Shown: piece by piece, positions 20,104-30,009 of the stretch
Numbering within the stretch: the first letter of the stretch is position 1
Layout: the number at the start of each line of letters is the position of its first letter
Source: Micractinium sp. NFX-FRZ
Lineage: Eukaryota; Chlorophyta; Trebouxiophyceae; Chlorellales; Chlorellaceae
Direction: 5' to 3'
Length of the DNA stretch: 31,641 nt
NCBI GenBank assembly: GCA_029339195.1
Contig: JAPTJF010000598.1
Span: 1 to 31,641 of the forward strand
Made by a program: the position numbers and the translations under genes
The notes under the pieces: model-generated
Database searches by the model: none
The model's input: the letters and a program-made list of their open reading frames with translations, nothing else
What the model was told of the DNA's origin: nothing

Positions 20104-21408
20104 ATGCAACCCCACTTTGGTCGAGGGCGAGGGTTGCGTGACGCAGTACGGGCAGGGGCGCATCCCTCGCTTCCCTGCCATTCCCTACTTCTAACCTCCC
20201 TGGCCCCCTGGCCGCCTGGCGGCATTCCTTCTTCACCCCATTCTTCAACCCTCAGATGGCCGCTTCCGCGGTTGGGTGAACCCTGCCGGGTGCGAGCGCT
20301 ACGGCATCCCGCAGGACTCGGACGCCGCCTGGGAGGCGGGCGGCGGCGGCAAGTTCAGCTTCAAGATTGACAAGAAGGGTGAGTGGGTGGGTGGGTGGGT
20401 GGGTGGCCCTACAGTGGGTGGGCGGGTGCAGTGGGTCGGTGGGCAGAGCCTACGCAGAGTTGGAGGAGGCCGGGAGATGTGGGGCCACAACAGCCACCCA
20501 GGTGCCTCTTCAGGCCTGCTACTGCCCTGCCTATCCCTGGCCTGCCATTGGGCGGTCGCCACCACGGCTGCCCACCCCTCCACGTCTGCACCCCCCGCTG
20601 CCGCCAATGCAGCGATCCCGTCGGGCCTGAAGGGCCGTGGCTGGAGCGATGCACGCGCGTTCTCGCACACCCAGCTGGTCAAGAACCCCAACGCCTACTT
20701 CTACCGCCACGTGGCGCCGCACGAGCAGCAGGTGGGCGTGGTGAGGTGTGGCGTGGTGGGTGTGGGTGGTAGCGGCCGGGTGTGCAAGCACGCCGGGGCA
20801 TAGCGGGAGTGCTGATTGATTGCATGAAGAATCAAAGTTGGGAGCAGGGTGAGCGCAGGCCCGTCTCTAGGTGGCCCGCCTCCCCCAAGCTCCCACTGGC
20901 CCACCCTCGCCTATGCCCGTTTCTGCATGTTCCCCCAGGCCCGCTCTCGCCTATGCCCAATTCTGCCTGTCCCCCTGCCCCGCCCTGCAGGCGCAGGGGG
21001 AGTGGACGGAGGAGGAGCACCAGCTGTTTGTGGAGACGGCGCGGCAGCACGGCGTGGGCGACAAGTGGGGGCTATTTGCCTCCTACTTGCCGCAGCGTGT
21101 GGGATACCAGTGCAGCGCCTACTACAGGTGACGCACAGCTGGGCTGGGATGGGCTGGGGGTGCAGTGCGGCTGGGAGGCAAGGAGGCAGCAGCGGTACGG
21201 GCAGGAGTGCAGCACAGTCGCGCAGGCAGGCAGGCAGGCAGGCGCACGCGTGTGCTGGATCCTACTGCAGGCAACACTTCCTGACACCTGGACCCACCCC
21301 GCCCGCCTGCCCCGCTCCTGGCCAGCCTTTCCGCTGCCCACCTGCCCCCACCCTCCTGTGTTGCCGCCCACGATGCCATGCAGGGATGTGATCATCCCTC
21401 AACTGTGA
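20104..21408 (+). CDS. Small SANT/Myb-like domain protein
   Basis: Exons: 20104-20137 (tentative), 20256-20378, 20613-20731, 20991-21127, 21384-21408; 145 residues. The conserved part reads GRFRGWVNPAGCERYG, then LVKNPNAYFYRH, then a SANT/Myb repeat over ~45 residues (GEWTEEEHQLF, GDKWGLFASYLP, RVGYQCSAYYR) with two well-placed tryptophans. The WVNP-KNPNAYFYRH-SANT arrangement recalls uncharacterised SANT proteins of fungi and protists that I know only by pattern; a nuclear DNA- or histone-binding role is inference. The first exon is the weakest point: the next exon needs a phase-1 donor, and ATG 20104 with the weak donor TTGC|GTGACG is the only fit I found after the POLA poly(A) signal. An alternative 3' end exists: the 21127 donor joins equally in phase to 21450-21483 and then 21794-21853, giving 168 residues. 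Confidence 0.65.
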
Positions 21409-21449
21409 CCCAGGTGTGCCGCCGCCCGCCCCTCATGCTGTTTGCGCAG

Positions 21450-21672
21450 GTCTGCTGATTTTGAGATTGTGCGGCAGATCAAGGTGCGTGCGCGCATGCA
21501 CTCAGTTGGTGGCAGCATGCACTGGCTCTGTGGCAGTATTGCTTCATGGGCCTCCACTGCACTCGTTTGCTTGCACACCAGCACAACAGCTGTCGCATGT
21601 GGAGCGCTGCAGCAACATGCAGCAGTGCCCTACAGCAGTCAGCGGGCGCCACCTCCCAGTCCGTGCCGCTGC

Positions 21673-21705
<33 letters not shown>

Positions 21706-21853
21706 GGTTTCTGCTGCCGCCGCCTAGTTTCAAACTCATCAGTCTTACTCTAGCAGGCCCCAGCAGCACATCTCGTGTGCCTCCCTCCTGCAGGTTCCGC
21801 CAGATGTGTCCCCACCCCTGCCAGCACTCTTCTACTGCAGTGTTCACCCTTAG
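21450..21853 (+). other. Alternative 3' exons of the SANT gene
   Basis: Exon B (21450-21483, RSADFEIVRQIK when joined) has acceptor TTTGCGCAG and donor AAG|GTGCGT. Exon C (21794-21853) has acceptor CTCCTGCAG and ends in TAG. Both are in phase with the SANT exon ending at 21127. TGTAA at 21983-21987 follows exon C by 130 bases, whereas I see no TGTAA just after the short stop at 21408. The choice between ends cannot be made from sequence alone. Confidence 0.4.
21675..21704 (+). repeat. (CTG)10 microsatellite
   Basis: Ten uninterrupted CTG units between the alternative 3' exons of the SANT gene; noncoding under either model. Confidence 0.9.
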
Positions 21854-21982
21854 TGCGGGGAGCTCTGCCCACCGCACCCACCCCGCCTTGCTCTTTCCCA
21901 TCCTGTGCACCATACCAGGGCAACTGCGAATGGAACACATGTCTGCGCTGCCTATCGTGTGTGTCACACGTCTAGGCTGCGC

Positions 21983-21987
21983 TGTAA
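21983..21987 (+). terminator. TGTAA polyadenylation signal
   Basis: TGTAA following the alternative last exon of the SANT gene. Confidence 0.45.
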
Positions 21988-22133
21988 ACAACTGAGATCG
22001 AGCATTATTGAGAACAGGGCGAGGCGCAGGATGTATGGAGGAGAAGCTGCAGATGGGTGCCGAGGCGGCATGCCAGCACCAGCAGGCAAAACTAGCTTAA
22101 CAGTTTGGGCGGCAAGACTGGCCTCGCAGGCCT

Positions 22134-22448
22134 CTAGCTGTCGCTGCTGCTGCTGAGCCGCTGCTCCCTCCTCTGCCCGGCCAGGTACAGGCCCTTGGCG
22201 TACCAGGCTTCCCAGCAATCAACAGCAAGTTTGCCTCCCATTGCGCCCAGCGTCGCGTCCTTGCAAGCGTCGTTCCACGTGCTCACAGTGGGCAGCGGCA
22301 CTCCGCTCATGCGCGCTGCTGTGCAGAGTGCGCTGACCGCAATCCAGGGGAGGAACACATACTTGATATGCGAGACCAGAGCCTTGCCTTCTTCAATCTT
22401 GTCCATGTACTTGTCATATTGCTCCTTTGTGAACTCAGCCGGCTGCAT
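22134..22448 (-). CDS. Small unknown protein with hydrophobic segments
   Basis: A 104-residue minus-strand frame starting MQPAEFTKEQYDKYMDKIEEG, ending SSSSDS and a stop at 22134. The N-terminal third is charged and helix-like. It is followed by a hydrophobic stretch (KYVFLPWIAVSALCTAA) and a second amphipathic or hydrophobic stretch (KLAVDCWEAWYAKGLYLAG). I do not recognise the family. The same frame continues upstream to an ATG at 22607, which would add 53 low-complexity residues. The sequence CCATGCAG at the chosen ATG could alternatively be a splice acceptor, so the N-terminus is uncertain. The composition (Tyr, Lys, Glu, Trp in plausible order) suggests real coding sequence. Confidence 0.5.
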   Translation of the reverse strand: MQPAEFTKEQYDKYMDKIEEGKALVSHIKYVFLPWIAVSALCTAARMSGVPLPTVSTWNDACKDATLGAMGGKLAVDCWEAWYAKGLYLAGQRREQRLSSSSDS

Positions 22449-23140
22449 GGACAGAAAGTGCGTCGGAATAATTCGGTCCTGTTCCCAACTGAATGTCTGC
22501 TGACCGTCCCAGTGCCCGCTGGCCTCCCTGCCCGGGCGGGGGGCGGCCGCCGGTGCCCGCTGGTGCGCGCCTGCATGGCAGCTGGTCCCCTCTGCCTCGG
22601 ACCCCATATTTATGATCTATGAACGTGTGTAACATGTTTCGAGCCAATAAAGCGAGCTAGAAACGCCATCTGGGCAGCTGAGCAGGGCCCGTTCCGGGCC
22701 CGTTCGGGAAGAACGAGGTGCCGTTCCCCACCGTTCCCGCTATCTGTTCGTGACGAACGAGGCAGGAACGGGGCAGGAACGAAACCCGGAATGGGCGAAT
22801 TATTCCGACCCAGTGGGGTCGTGAGCAGGGCTATCAAGATCCACTCTCAGATTTGGTGGAGATGCCGATCACTCGGAGCAGGTTGAAAGGGAGCAGACAA
22901 CGTGGGGATGGTACTGCTGACGCCAGCTATCCTCAGAGTTCACATGCCCCGTTCCATTGGCCCTCCCCCTCTGGCTCCTGGCCAGCCGCCAGCCACCCCA
23001 CATGTGACCCCACCTTGCCGTCTCCAACCCATTCAAACCTCCCCGCCCACCCACACACACGGTCTTGTTATGACTCCCCCTGGCGGTGATCCGCACAGCC
23101 ATGCGCTGGTGCCACGCAGGGCTGCTGCTAAATGCATATG
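22449..23140. other. Intergenic region with a GTTCC-rich inverted repeat
   Basis: No supported gene. The segment 22690-22800 is dominated by CGTTCC/GGAACG motifs on both strands. The remainder shows no domain-bearing frame. Confidence 0.45.
22722..22781. repeat. Imperfect inverted repeat with nested hairpin
   Basis: The left arm 22722-22737 (CGTTCCCCACCGTTCC) pairs with the right arm 22765-22781, whose reverse complement is CGTTCCTGCCCCGTTCC. The intervening loop contains a small perfect hairpin, GTTCG-TGA-CGAAC, at 22746-22758. Further GTTCC/GAACG copies flank it. Confidence 0.7.
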
Positions 23141-23515
23141 CTAGGCTTGACCAAGCAGAATTGCATGCAAGAGGTAGCAAGGCGGTGGTGAGATGCAGCG
23201 CACCTTGCGCCCCTTGCAGCGCCTGTCGAAGGCTGCATCAAACATGGCGTGGTCAGGGAGCTTGGCAAACTTCGCTGCCAGCCTCCTCCAGCACGTCAGT
23301 AGCAGAGGCAGCAGCAGCAGAGCAAGCATTGCCAGCGTGCCTGTGACAGGCCACCCAGCTGCCTGCCCCAGCACTGCGACCAGCGGGCAAGCTGCCTGCG
23401 CAGTCCCGAGTACGTTCTGCAGCGCGCCAGGGGCAGGCGGCGCCTCCTGTGCTGCCGCCGCCTCAGGCTGTGGGCCTGCCTGCTGTGCTGCCGGTGCCTC
23501 AAGCAGAGGGCCCAC
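23141..23515 (-). CDS. Possible single-pass membrane protein, unknown family
   Basis: A minus-strand frame with an Ala/Pro/Gln-rich first half, then a clear transmembrane-type segment (TGTLAMLALLLLPLLLTCW), followed by a basic stretch RRLAAKFAKLPDHAMFDAAF and DRRCKGRK. The order hydrophobic-then-basic, and the non-repetitive tail, look like real protein. No ATG lies in this frame at its start, so an upstream exon is needed. One candidate begins with MAAHAAATAGPAV at 23706; joining them needs an intron of only ~54 bases. The 3' end may also splice at CGCAAG|GTGCGC (about 23182). The opposite strand is open over the same interval, but its product is an Ala/Ser/Cys-rich shadow. Confidence 0.3.
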   Translation of the reverse strand: MGPLLEAPAAQQAGPQPEAAAAQEAPPAPGALQNVLGTAQAACPLVAVLGQAAGWPVTGTLAMLALLLLPLLLTCWRRLAAKFAKLPDHAMFDAAFDRRCKGRKVRCISPPPCYLLHAILLGQA

Positions 23516-23706
23516 CTTCTTTCCGGGCCCGTTTGACTTTCCAGCGTGCGGCTGTACGCAGTGTACCGCCTGTGCGCCCGTCGCAGCTCCCTGCCGGTTT
23601 CAACCTGCACTGCTTGGGGGGCAAGGCTTTGCAGTCTAGCTTCCAACGGGCTTGCCTGTCTGGGTGCCACAGCTGGGCCTGCAGTTGCAGCCGCGTGCGC
23701 AGCCAT

Positions 23707-24042
23707 GATGCTGGTGTGCGGTGGCGCCCATGTGTGTGCCCGTCCCCAAACTGCTGCCACATTTCCCCCTATGTTGTCAATAGACGTCCTAGGCCTGGTT
23801 GTAACATAGATGCTCAGTCAAGCTAAACAAGCATGGTGACCAGCAGGGGTCGTAAAAGCATGGGTAGGGGTCCTGACCCCCTGCCCGGGGGATGACGCAC
23901 AGGAGGGGCGACAGGTGGGTGAACCCCTGCTGACGGGTCGTATTTGACGCGGACCGCTCTCATAGAGGACCTATCTTGTCTTACTTGCACGCGTAGGTCT
24001 CTTGTCTTGCTGCGCCTTGTTTTCAGGCAAGCAACCGAGAGC
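23707..24042. other. Intergenic stretch with an inverted repeat
   Basis: No supported exon. TGTAA is present on the plus strand at about 23800. CAGCAGGGGT (23841-23850) is inverted at 23923-23932, with a tight GGGGTC-CT-GACCCC palindrome (23867-23880) between them. Confidence 0.4.
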
Positions 24043-24495
24043 ATGTCCGCGACTGTGACAGGCTTCCGCATGGTGCCGCGAGGTGCCCGCTCAGCCGGCC
24101 TTCGAGGTGCAGGTTCGTGGAGGGGGAGGAGGGGACCTAGTTCAGGCCTGGTGCTGCGCTCCCACCTGCATCACTTTCACCCACTCTACGCTCTCCCTCC
24201 TCCTTGTGCAGGCTTCCAGGCGCTTCACAGGTTCGGCCTGCGCCGCAACACTGCGGCAGCGACACCGCCGGTGTCGGTGCCGTCGCCGCAACGAGACGCA
24301 CCGCCGCATGTGCAGGCGGGCGGCAAGCAGGAGCACGGCGCCAAGTGGGAGTATGAGCCGGGGGAGGAGACGCTGCGCAAGCTGCTCACCAGCGGCATGT
24401 TACTGGCTTTTGCCGCCCTGTTTTTCTGGCAAGGCTCCATGTTCAGTTCCGCTGTGTCCACGGTGTCCGCCTTCCTCAACCTGTTCATCCTGTGA
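24043..24495 (+). CDS. Small organelle-type protein with one C-terminal membrane segment
   Basis: Two exons, 24043-24112 and 24212-24495, join in phase 1 to give 117 residues. The first ~45 residues are rich in Arg, Ala, Ser and Gly with few acids, as in plastid or mitochondrial transit peptides. A short acidic patch (WEYEPGEETLRKLL) precedes a hydrophobic segment (GMLLAFAALFFWQGSMF) and a hydrophobic C-terminus ending FLNLFIL. I do not recognise the family. The 99-base intron is stop-free and in frame, so the unspliced reading would also be open. The stop overlaps a GT donor (ATCCT|GTGAGC); splicing to the next exon-like ATG (24659) would also give an immediate stop. Confidence 0.5.
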   Translation: MSATVTGFRMVPRGARSAGLRGAGSWRGRRGPSSGLVLRSHLHHFHPLYALPPPCAGFQALHRFGLRRNTAAATPPVSVPSPQRDAPPHVQAGGKQEHGAKWEYEPGEETLRKLLTSGMLLAFAALFFWQGSMFSSAVSTVSAFLNLFIL

Positions 24496-26090
24496 GCGTG
24501 TGGTTGTGGTTTGCACACCTCGGGTCGGGCGGGTCCAAGCTGTCCTTGGAGATGAATGCGGGGCAGGTTACTTGTTCTGGATGCCTGAATGCTCCGTTCG
24601 ATGGCGTCCATGCCCTTGCTTCATCATATCAATCCACGTCACGCACTTTGGCTGCAGATGAAGCGAGACTTTGAGCAGTCGCGCCATGAGCACAGGTGAG
24701 CACCCGCGTGTTGGTGTCTCAGCAGGGGAATGCAGGGCAGGGTTGCCCAAGAGGCTGTTCAACTCCTGGCCCATAGATGCGTGTGCCTCCTGTGTTGTCC
24801 GCCCATGCCCCTTGTCAACTGTCCCTCTTGTTTGCTCCGCAGCCTCGTGCACCCATACGTTCGGGCCCAACGTGGAGCACTGCTGGAGACGCATTGCTGC
24901 CCACACCTATGCCATGGCACAAGCCTGGAGTGCTGCCACCTGCCCCACCCATGTCCAGTGAGCGCAGCCAGCCTCTGTGCCAGGCGGCCCCTCCTCTAGT
25001 TTCTTGCTTCGCTCGCAGCCCGGCATGTACAGAGCCAGCGCTTTGCTTGTACTGTAGTTTGATGTGTCCCTCTCGTCCCTAAGGCGCTCTTGCCCTGCCA
25101 TACTCAACCTTCACACGTTTTTAGTTTACTCAACCTTCACACGCTTTTCAGTTTTTAACAGCGCTTTCAGGACTTGCATCCCAGGGAGCACTCGGCAGCT
25201 GGCAGGTGCCAGGCGGCACAGACCCCAGTATGTTGGTGGTGTTGCATTGCCCCACAAAACTGCGGCAGCAGTGGCAGGGATCGTTTTGGGGTGTGGCAGA
25301 GCCCCCAATGATTGGCAGCGGCTCCCTGCAGCCTGTCATGTGCCTGCTCAGCCCTGCCAGCAACCCCTCAACCTCTACTGCTGCCAGGCAAGACCCTCAA
25401 GAAAGTCCTGCGCCTTCTGCCTGCACCGAGCTTCCCTCTCAATTGTGATCGCAGGCGCTGCAGCTGCAGCTGTGCTGGCCAGCCCCTCCTTCGAGGCGTG
25501 CCTCTCCCCTGCTCTGCATCTTGTGCCCGAGCTGCGCGCATCATTGGCCCCTGGCCTCCCCTCAGCCCTCCCGGGGCTGCGGTGAGTGCTTGCCATGGGC
25601 GATTACAGACCACAGACGCGCAGACAGAATTGGCGCGGCGGCGCGCGCCCAACGCGCCGACCGCCCGCTGCTGCCAGGACTGGCAATGCTGTGTGCACTG
25701 TCAGTACCAGGGCGGATGGTAATGCCTGTTGCCGTTGCCTGGTGCTGACATCGTCTGTCTGTCTCCCCTTCACCCTGTGCCATCTCCCCCCTGTCGCCGC
25801 TATGCACATGCATTCTGCATGCTCACGCCAAGTGCTCGTGCCATGATGCTGCACGTGCTGTGGTGGATGCGGATGCAGCTGAAAGCCAACGGCTCTGTTG
25901 CTCAGTCGCTGCATTGGCCCTCCCCCTGCCTTGCCTCGTGCCGCTGCTGAGCGTCTGGGGCAACTGCCCCACGCCTCTGTCAGCCATGCTTTGAGAGACC
26001 ATCCCGCCTGCCTGCCTGCCCTCCTGCTCAACCCTCAACGAGTGGTGCACGCCTGCAGCCAGCTAGCCACCCACTCCAGCTACCTTGTAA
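24496..26090 (+). other. Unresolved transcribed-looking region with exon-like pieces
   Basis: Several plus-strand segments have good splice borders but I could not chain them into one frame. They are 24659-24695 (MKRDFEQSRHEH with donor ACAG|GTGAGC), a segment after TCCGCAG near 24842 (SLVHPYVRAQRG), 25187-25388 (GALGSWQVPGG onwards, ending GCCAG|GCAAGA, another GC-type donor) and 25456-25582 (AAAAAVLASPSFEACLSPAL, donor CTGCG|GTGAGT). TGTAA at 26086-26090 could end such a gene, convergent with GCP4. It may be a separate gene of unknown function or a long spliced 3' UTR. Confidence 0.3.
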
Positions 26091-26416
26091 ATGCATGTAC
26101 ATGTCACCCCACTTGGTTTTGCCGGCACTGGCATCCAATGTAGCATAGCCCGCTTGCCCTCTCTTGCTTGTGAGTCCCAAACCACCCAGGTGAGCACCCT
26201 TGAACCACCGCCACCGCCGCGTGCTGCCCACTGTTCTCCCACCCATTAAGGGCCTGCGCCGGAGTAGGGCCGTCCCATGGGCGGCGGCCCATGGGGTCTG
26301 TATCCTTACCGTTTGTGCTTGCTGCAACAAACGTTCATGATTAGTAACAGGCGTAGCAGAGGGGATGGAGATGGTGCTCCCGCCATGCAGAGAACATCTC
26401 CAAGGGTAAACAGACC

Positions 26417-29400
26417 TCATGTGCTGCCGTTGACAGCGGCGGGCACACCCAGTCCCAGGCTCGCTTGCCGGTCCATCCAGCCGTTGTAGCTAAGCCTAGA
26501 CACCAGCTGGCGCAGTGCAGGGGCGTGCTTGAAGCGCCCCGACTGGACCAGCACATAGAACAGCTTCTGCTTGAGCTTGGACTGCTTGCTGATGGTGCGC
26601 AAGCTCTCCGCTGCGCCCTCCAGGTTGCCGTCAGCCACACGCTGCACGAGCATAGCCAAATATTCTTTTGAAAATCAAGATTATTGGTGTCCAAAAGGCA
26701 AAACGAACGCATGTCGAGCTCGCCCAGGCAGCCACGCAAAGCAAGCAAGTGCAGGCAAACAAACCAAAGTTAAGCAGACTTGAAGCAGTTGCGCACCTGG
26801 ATGAGGGCACACAGCTCGTGAGCGCGCTTCAGGATGTCCTCCAGGTGCAGCATGAGCTGCTTCATGTCCAGGAAGGCCTGCAGGATTACATTACTACTTA
26901 CATTACAAGGGCACTCCAGGGCACGGCCAAACATGACTACTGTATGCTTGCTGTCCTTCATTCTAATTCTCCACTTTCTATGAACGACACCGTCTTTCTG
27001 CATGACCTCAAACCTGTCCGTCCCTCGATCAATCACCCAAAACCCCACCTGCGAGATAAGGCTGGCCACATACTGGCGGTGCGCGGCATCAGCAGCACTG
27101 AAGTCCCGGGCCCCCAAGATGGTGGCCCGCAGCTGTGAGAAGCTGGCATCCACCACATCCATGGACAGATAGAGTGTCATGTTGCTGCAGGAATTTGGGA
27201 GGAGACGGATGAACATACTTAACATGAACCGATCCAACATGGCGGTACGGCGGGGGAGTGTGTAACAAAAGACATACTTGTGAAGGCCCCAGCGCAAAGA
27301 GTAAACAGAAATATTGCTAAGCCAGCTTGATCACTCTGCAAATACCTACAGCAACAAATAATCTCAAGCATGCACGCCACCCACCTGATAAAGTGATGCT
27401 GCTGCAGGCGCTCCTGTGACAGCGCAGATCGCAGCGCGGCGGGCACCCGTGGCAGGGTGTCATCCTCGGGCTTGCGGTGGTGCAGCCCCTGCAGATTGCG
27501 GAGTACGTGTTGGTAAGACATTGCCAAATAAACCACATGCTCTCGGCCTGTCCTGGAGCAACGCTTGTCAACTGGTCCTTGCTGTCCAGCTGCAGCTGCC
27601 GCATCCTCAATGCACCCTTGGCCTCACTTGCAGCGTTGCCCACGCCTCCTCCAGTGCCTGCTGCACGCTACGCAGGCGGAACATGTGCTGCCACAGAGCC
27701 CCGTATTTGCTGAGGACCTGCAAAGCAGAATAGAAAACACATGCACGCTTGAAGTGTATACTGCTTCATACGAAGCCAACCCCTGAACAGCCAGCTGGCA
27801 ATCGAAGTTGCGATTGGCAATGTTTCCTACTCAAACTGTACGCGTGCCAGCACCCCTCCAGCAGCGCACCTCTGGAGGGAAGAGCAGCTGCAGGGGCCAC
27901 TCCACAGCGCATTCCAGGAACAGACCGTCCCAGGCGTCGCCCCGGGGCACGGTGACTGAGGTACAGCGTGCAGGGTGCCACAAAGGCGGGCCGCCCTCGC
28001 TCTCAGGCTGCTGGGCACGGTCAGCAGGCTGCCAGCGCAGCACCATGGCTCCAAACAGCGGGTCCATCTCAGCAGTGCTCTTCAGGGCCGACTGTTGGAA
28101 GGCCAGAGCAATGTCGCCCTCGGCAGTGTGAGGCTTGGGCTCCCCCGACAGCAGGGGCCGCGCCTACAGCACGCAAAGAGGTTGTCAGTGCGCTAAAACA
28201 GGTGTGCAGAAAAAAGAACATTATTCAAGACATGATTCGAGAGGTCTGCAAGCTAGGAGGCATAGAGAGCAGCCTGGACGTGCTCTCGTCTTTCAAACAC
28301 TGGTACTTGCTATTGTGAGTACTAAACACTTTCCGCCGGCCTGCAAAGGGCAAGCAGGCCGGTGCAGCAGCGCTGCAGTGCATCAACCGACATAACGGCC
28401 AGCCCCTCTAGCCGCGCTGCCCATGCTGTCCCTGCCCGCCTCACCTCATCCAGGAACTGCTGGTAGAAGTCTCCGCGTCCCAGCAAGAAGTAGCTCTTGA
28501 TCGCTTCAAACTGGCCAATGAGGTCGCAGCGGTGCTGCACAAGGTCCCACAGCAGCGCAGATACCTGCACTCCAGGTTTGGCAGACACCGAGGCGTGGGA
28601 ACATGTGTCTGCATGCACCTGTCTGCACTCCCCCGCGTCGGACACCTGTCCTGCTCAGCGCACACACACATGCACTCCCTGGAGACACCCTCGCACCTTG
28701 GCCCGCATGGTCTCGATGCAGTGGTCAAAGTGCACGGCGCTGAACGCCTCTGCAGCCTGGAGGTCATGTAGCGCCTGCGAGAAGCCCAGGATTTCGGCGT
28801 GCGCACGCAGAGCCTGGTGCGAGGCAGCGGAGCTCATGGGCTGCTTAAGCACCCGTACTGCCTTTCCAATGAAGAGCACCGCCTCGGCGGTGGGCAAGGA
28901 CACAGCGGGCGGCAGATCTGCCAGCGAAACCTGCACGGCAGGCAAGGGCAGGCCCCATGGTGGGGGACACCAGGGCGTCAGGTTTGCAGGCTGCCACTGT
29001 ATATGCACAATTGAGATACAGTCAGCGTGCATGCACACACAGTTCCCCCCCGCTCCCTGCTTCTGCCAAGTTGCAGTGTCCAGGAACAGGAATCATGCAT
29101 GCGCTCACCGCAAAGCCGTCATGCCACTCGAGTGGCTCCCAATCTGTGCCGCCAGTGCCGTTGCCCGCCGCGCCCAGACGCAGCGGGGAGGGCGACACGG
29201 CCCCTGCCCGCTGCTCGCCGTTGCTGCCGCCGGAGACATCTCGCCGCTGGATGAAGAACTCGCCTGCCCGGTCCAGCAGCAGGCCGTGCACCAGCCAGGA
29301 CTCCAGCTGCTTGAACAGCACCTGGCGGCAGTGCCACAGCAGGCGCGCCGCGCACGACTGCACGGCCGGTACGCCGCTGTGCGCGCGCAGCTCCAGCGCG

Positions 29401-30009
29401 CGCATCACCGCTGCGCCCGACAGCCCCCGGCCCTCCACTTCGCCTACCAGCGCCGCCGCCTCGGGCAGCAACACTTCCCACTCCAGCAAGAACTGCTGCA
29501 CCGTCAGCAGCGGCGGTGGTGCAGGGAGATGCAGCAGGTGCGCCTCCACAGCCAGTACAGCGGAGCGGTACACGTCCAGCAGCTCGGCCACGCCGTTGGC
29601 CAGCGCCAGGCGGTACAGGCTGGGCAGGGGGTACAGGCCGGCAACGGCGGGGTGCGGCACGCTGGATGCCGCGCCCTGCGCCTCCACAAACGCCTCCAGA
29701 GCGGCATAGTGCGTGCCCAAATGGGCCAGCCGGTTGAGCTGCTCCCTGCGTGCAGCAGGAAGTAGGAGGGGCCACGGGCTGGGGCGTTGAAGGAGCAGCA
29801 GCCCTGCCACCGCTGCTGTGGCTGCTGTTGACATCACCTGTGAAGCAGCACCCATCAAACCACAATGCGCATTCGTAGGCTCACCGCTCCGGCGGCGTCA
29901 CCCAGTCCACCGCCTCTGCCAGCGCAATGTCTGAGCCACGCAGCTGGAAGGCATCGCCGGGGCTTCCTGTTAATGCTAGCAGCAGCTCGGGGTACAAGTT
30001 GGCGGCCAT
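26417..30009 (-). CDS. TUBGCP4: Gamma-tubulin complex component 4 (GCP4)
   Basis: Ten exons on the minus strand: 30009-29885, 29745-29109, 28930-28697, 28564-28445, 28163-27870, 27717-27628, 27488-27385, 27184-27049, 26877-26797, 26641-26417. Phases close to 681 residues (human GCP4 is 667). The N-terminus MAANLYPELLLALTG is the GCP4 type, lacking the long N-terminal extensions of GCP2/3/5/6. The GRIP1 half includes HGLLLDRAGEFFIQ and LFIGKAVRVL. The GRIP2 half includes SYFLLGRGDFYQQFLDE, VEWPLQLLFPPE, LSMDVVDASFSQL, and the closing LVSRLSYNGWM. GCP4 is a scaffold subunit of the gamma-tubulin ring complex that nucleates microtubules. All introns are GT-AG; one acceptor is GCTGTAG. It is divergent from the MetH gene across 383 bases. 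Confidence 0.95.

Noticed and set aside
21384..21483. Joining the DVIIPQL exon to the SADFEIVRQIK exon
   Set aside because: It would need an intron of ~34 bases from CCCAG|GTGTGC and reads through an in-frame TGA.
23193..23639. Plus-strand open frame of 148 codons
   Set aside because: Ala/Ser/Cys/Gly-rich with no domain; the antisense frame has a clear hydrophobic segment followed by a basic stretch.
28497..29765. Plus-strand open frame of 422 codons
   Set aside because: It is antisense to exons 2-4 of GCP4; its product is low-complexity Ala/Arg/Gln/Ser with no domain, while the minus strand gives a full GCP4 with consistent phases.
29119..29865. Second minus-strand frame of 248 codons
   Set aside because: It overlaps GCP4 exon 2 in another frame and is Gly/Ala/Arg-rich, a typical shadow in GC-rich coding DNA.
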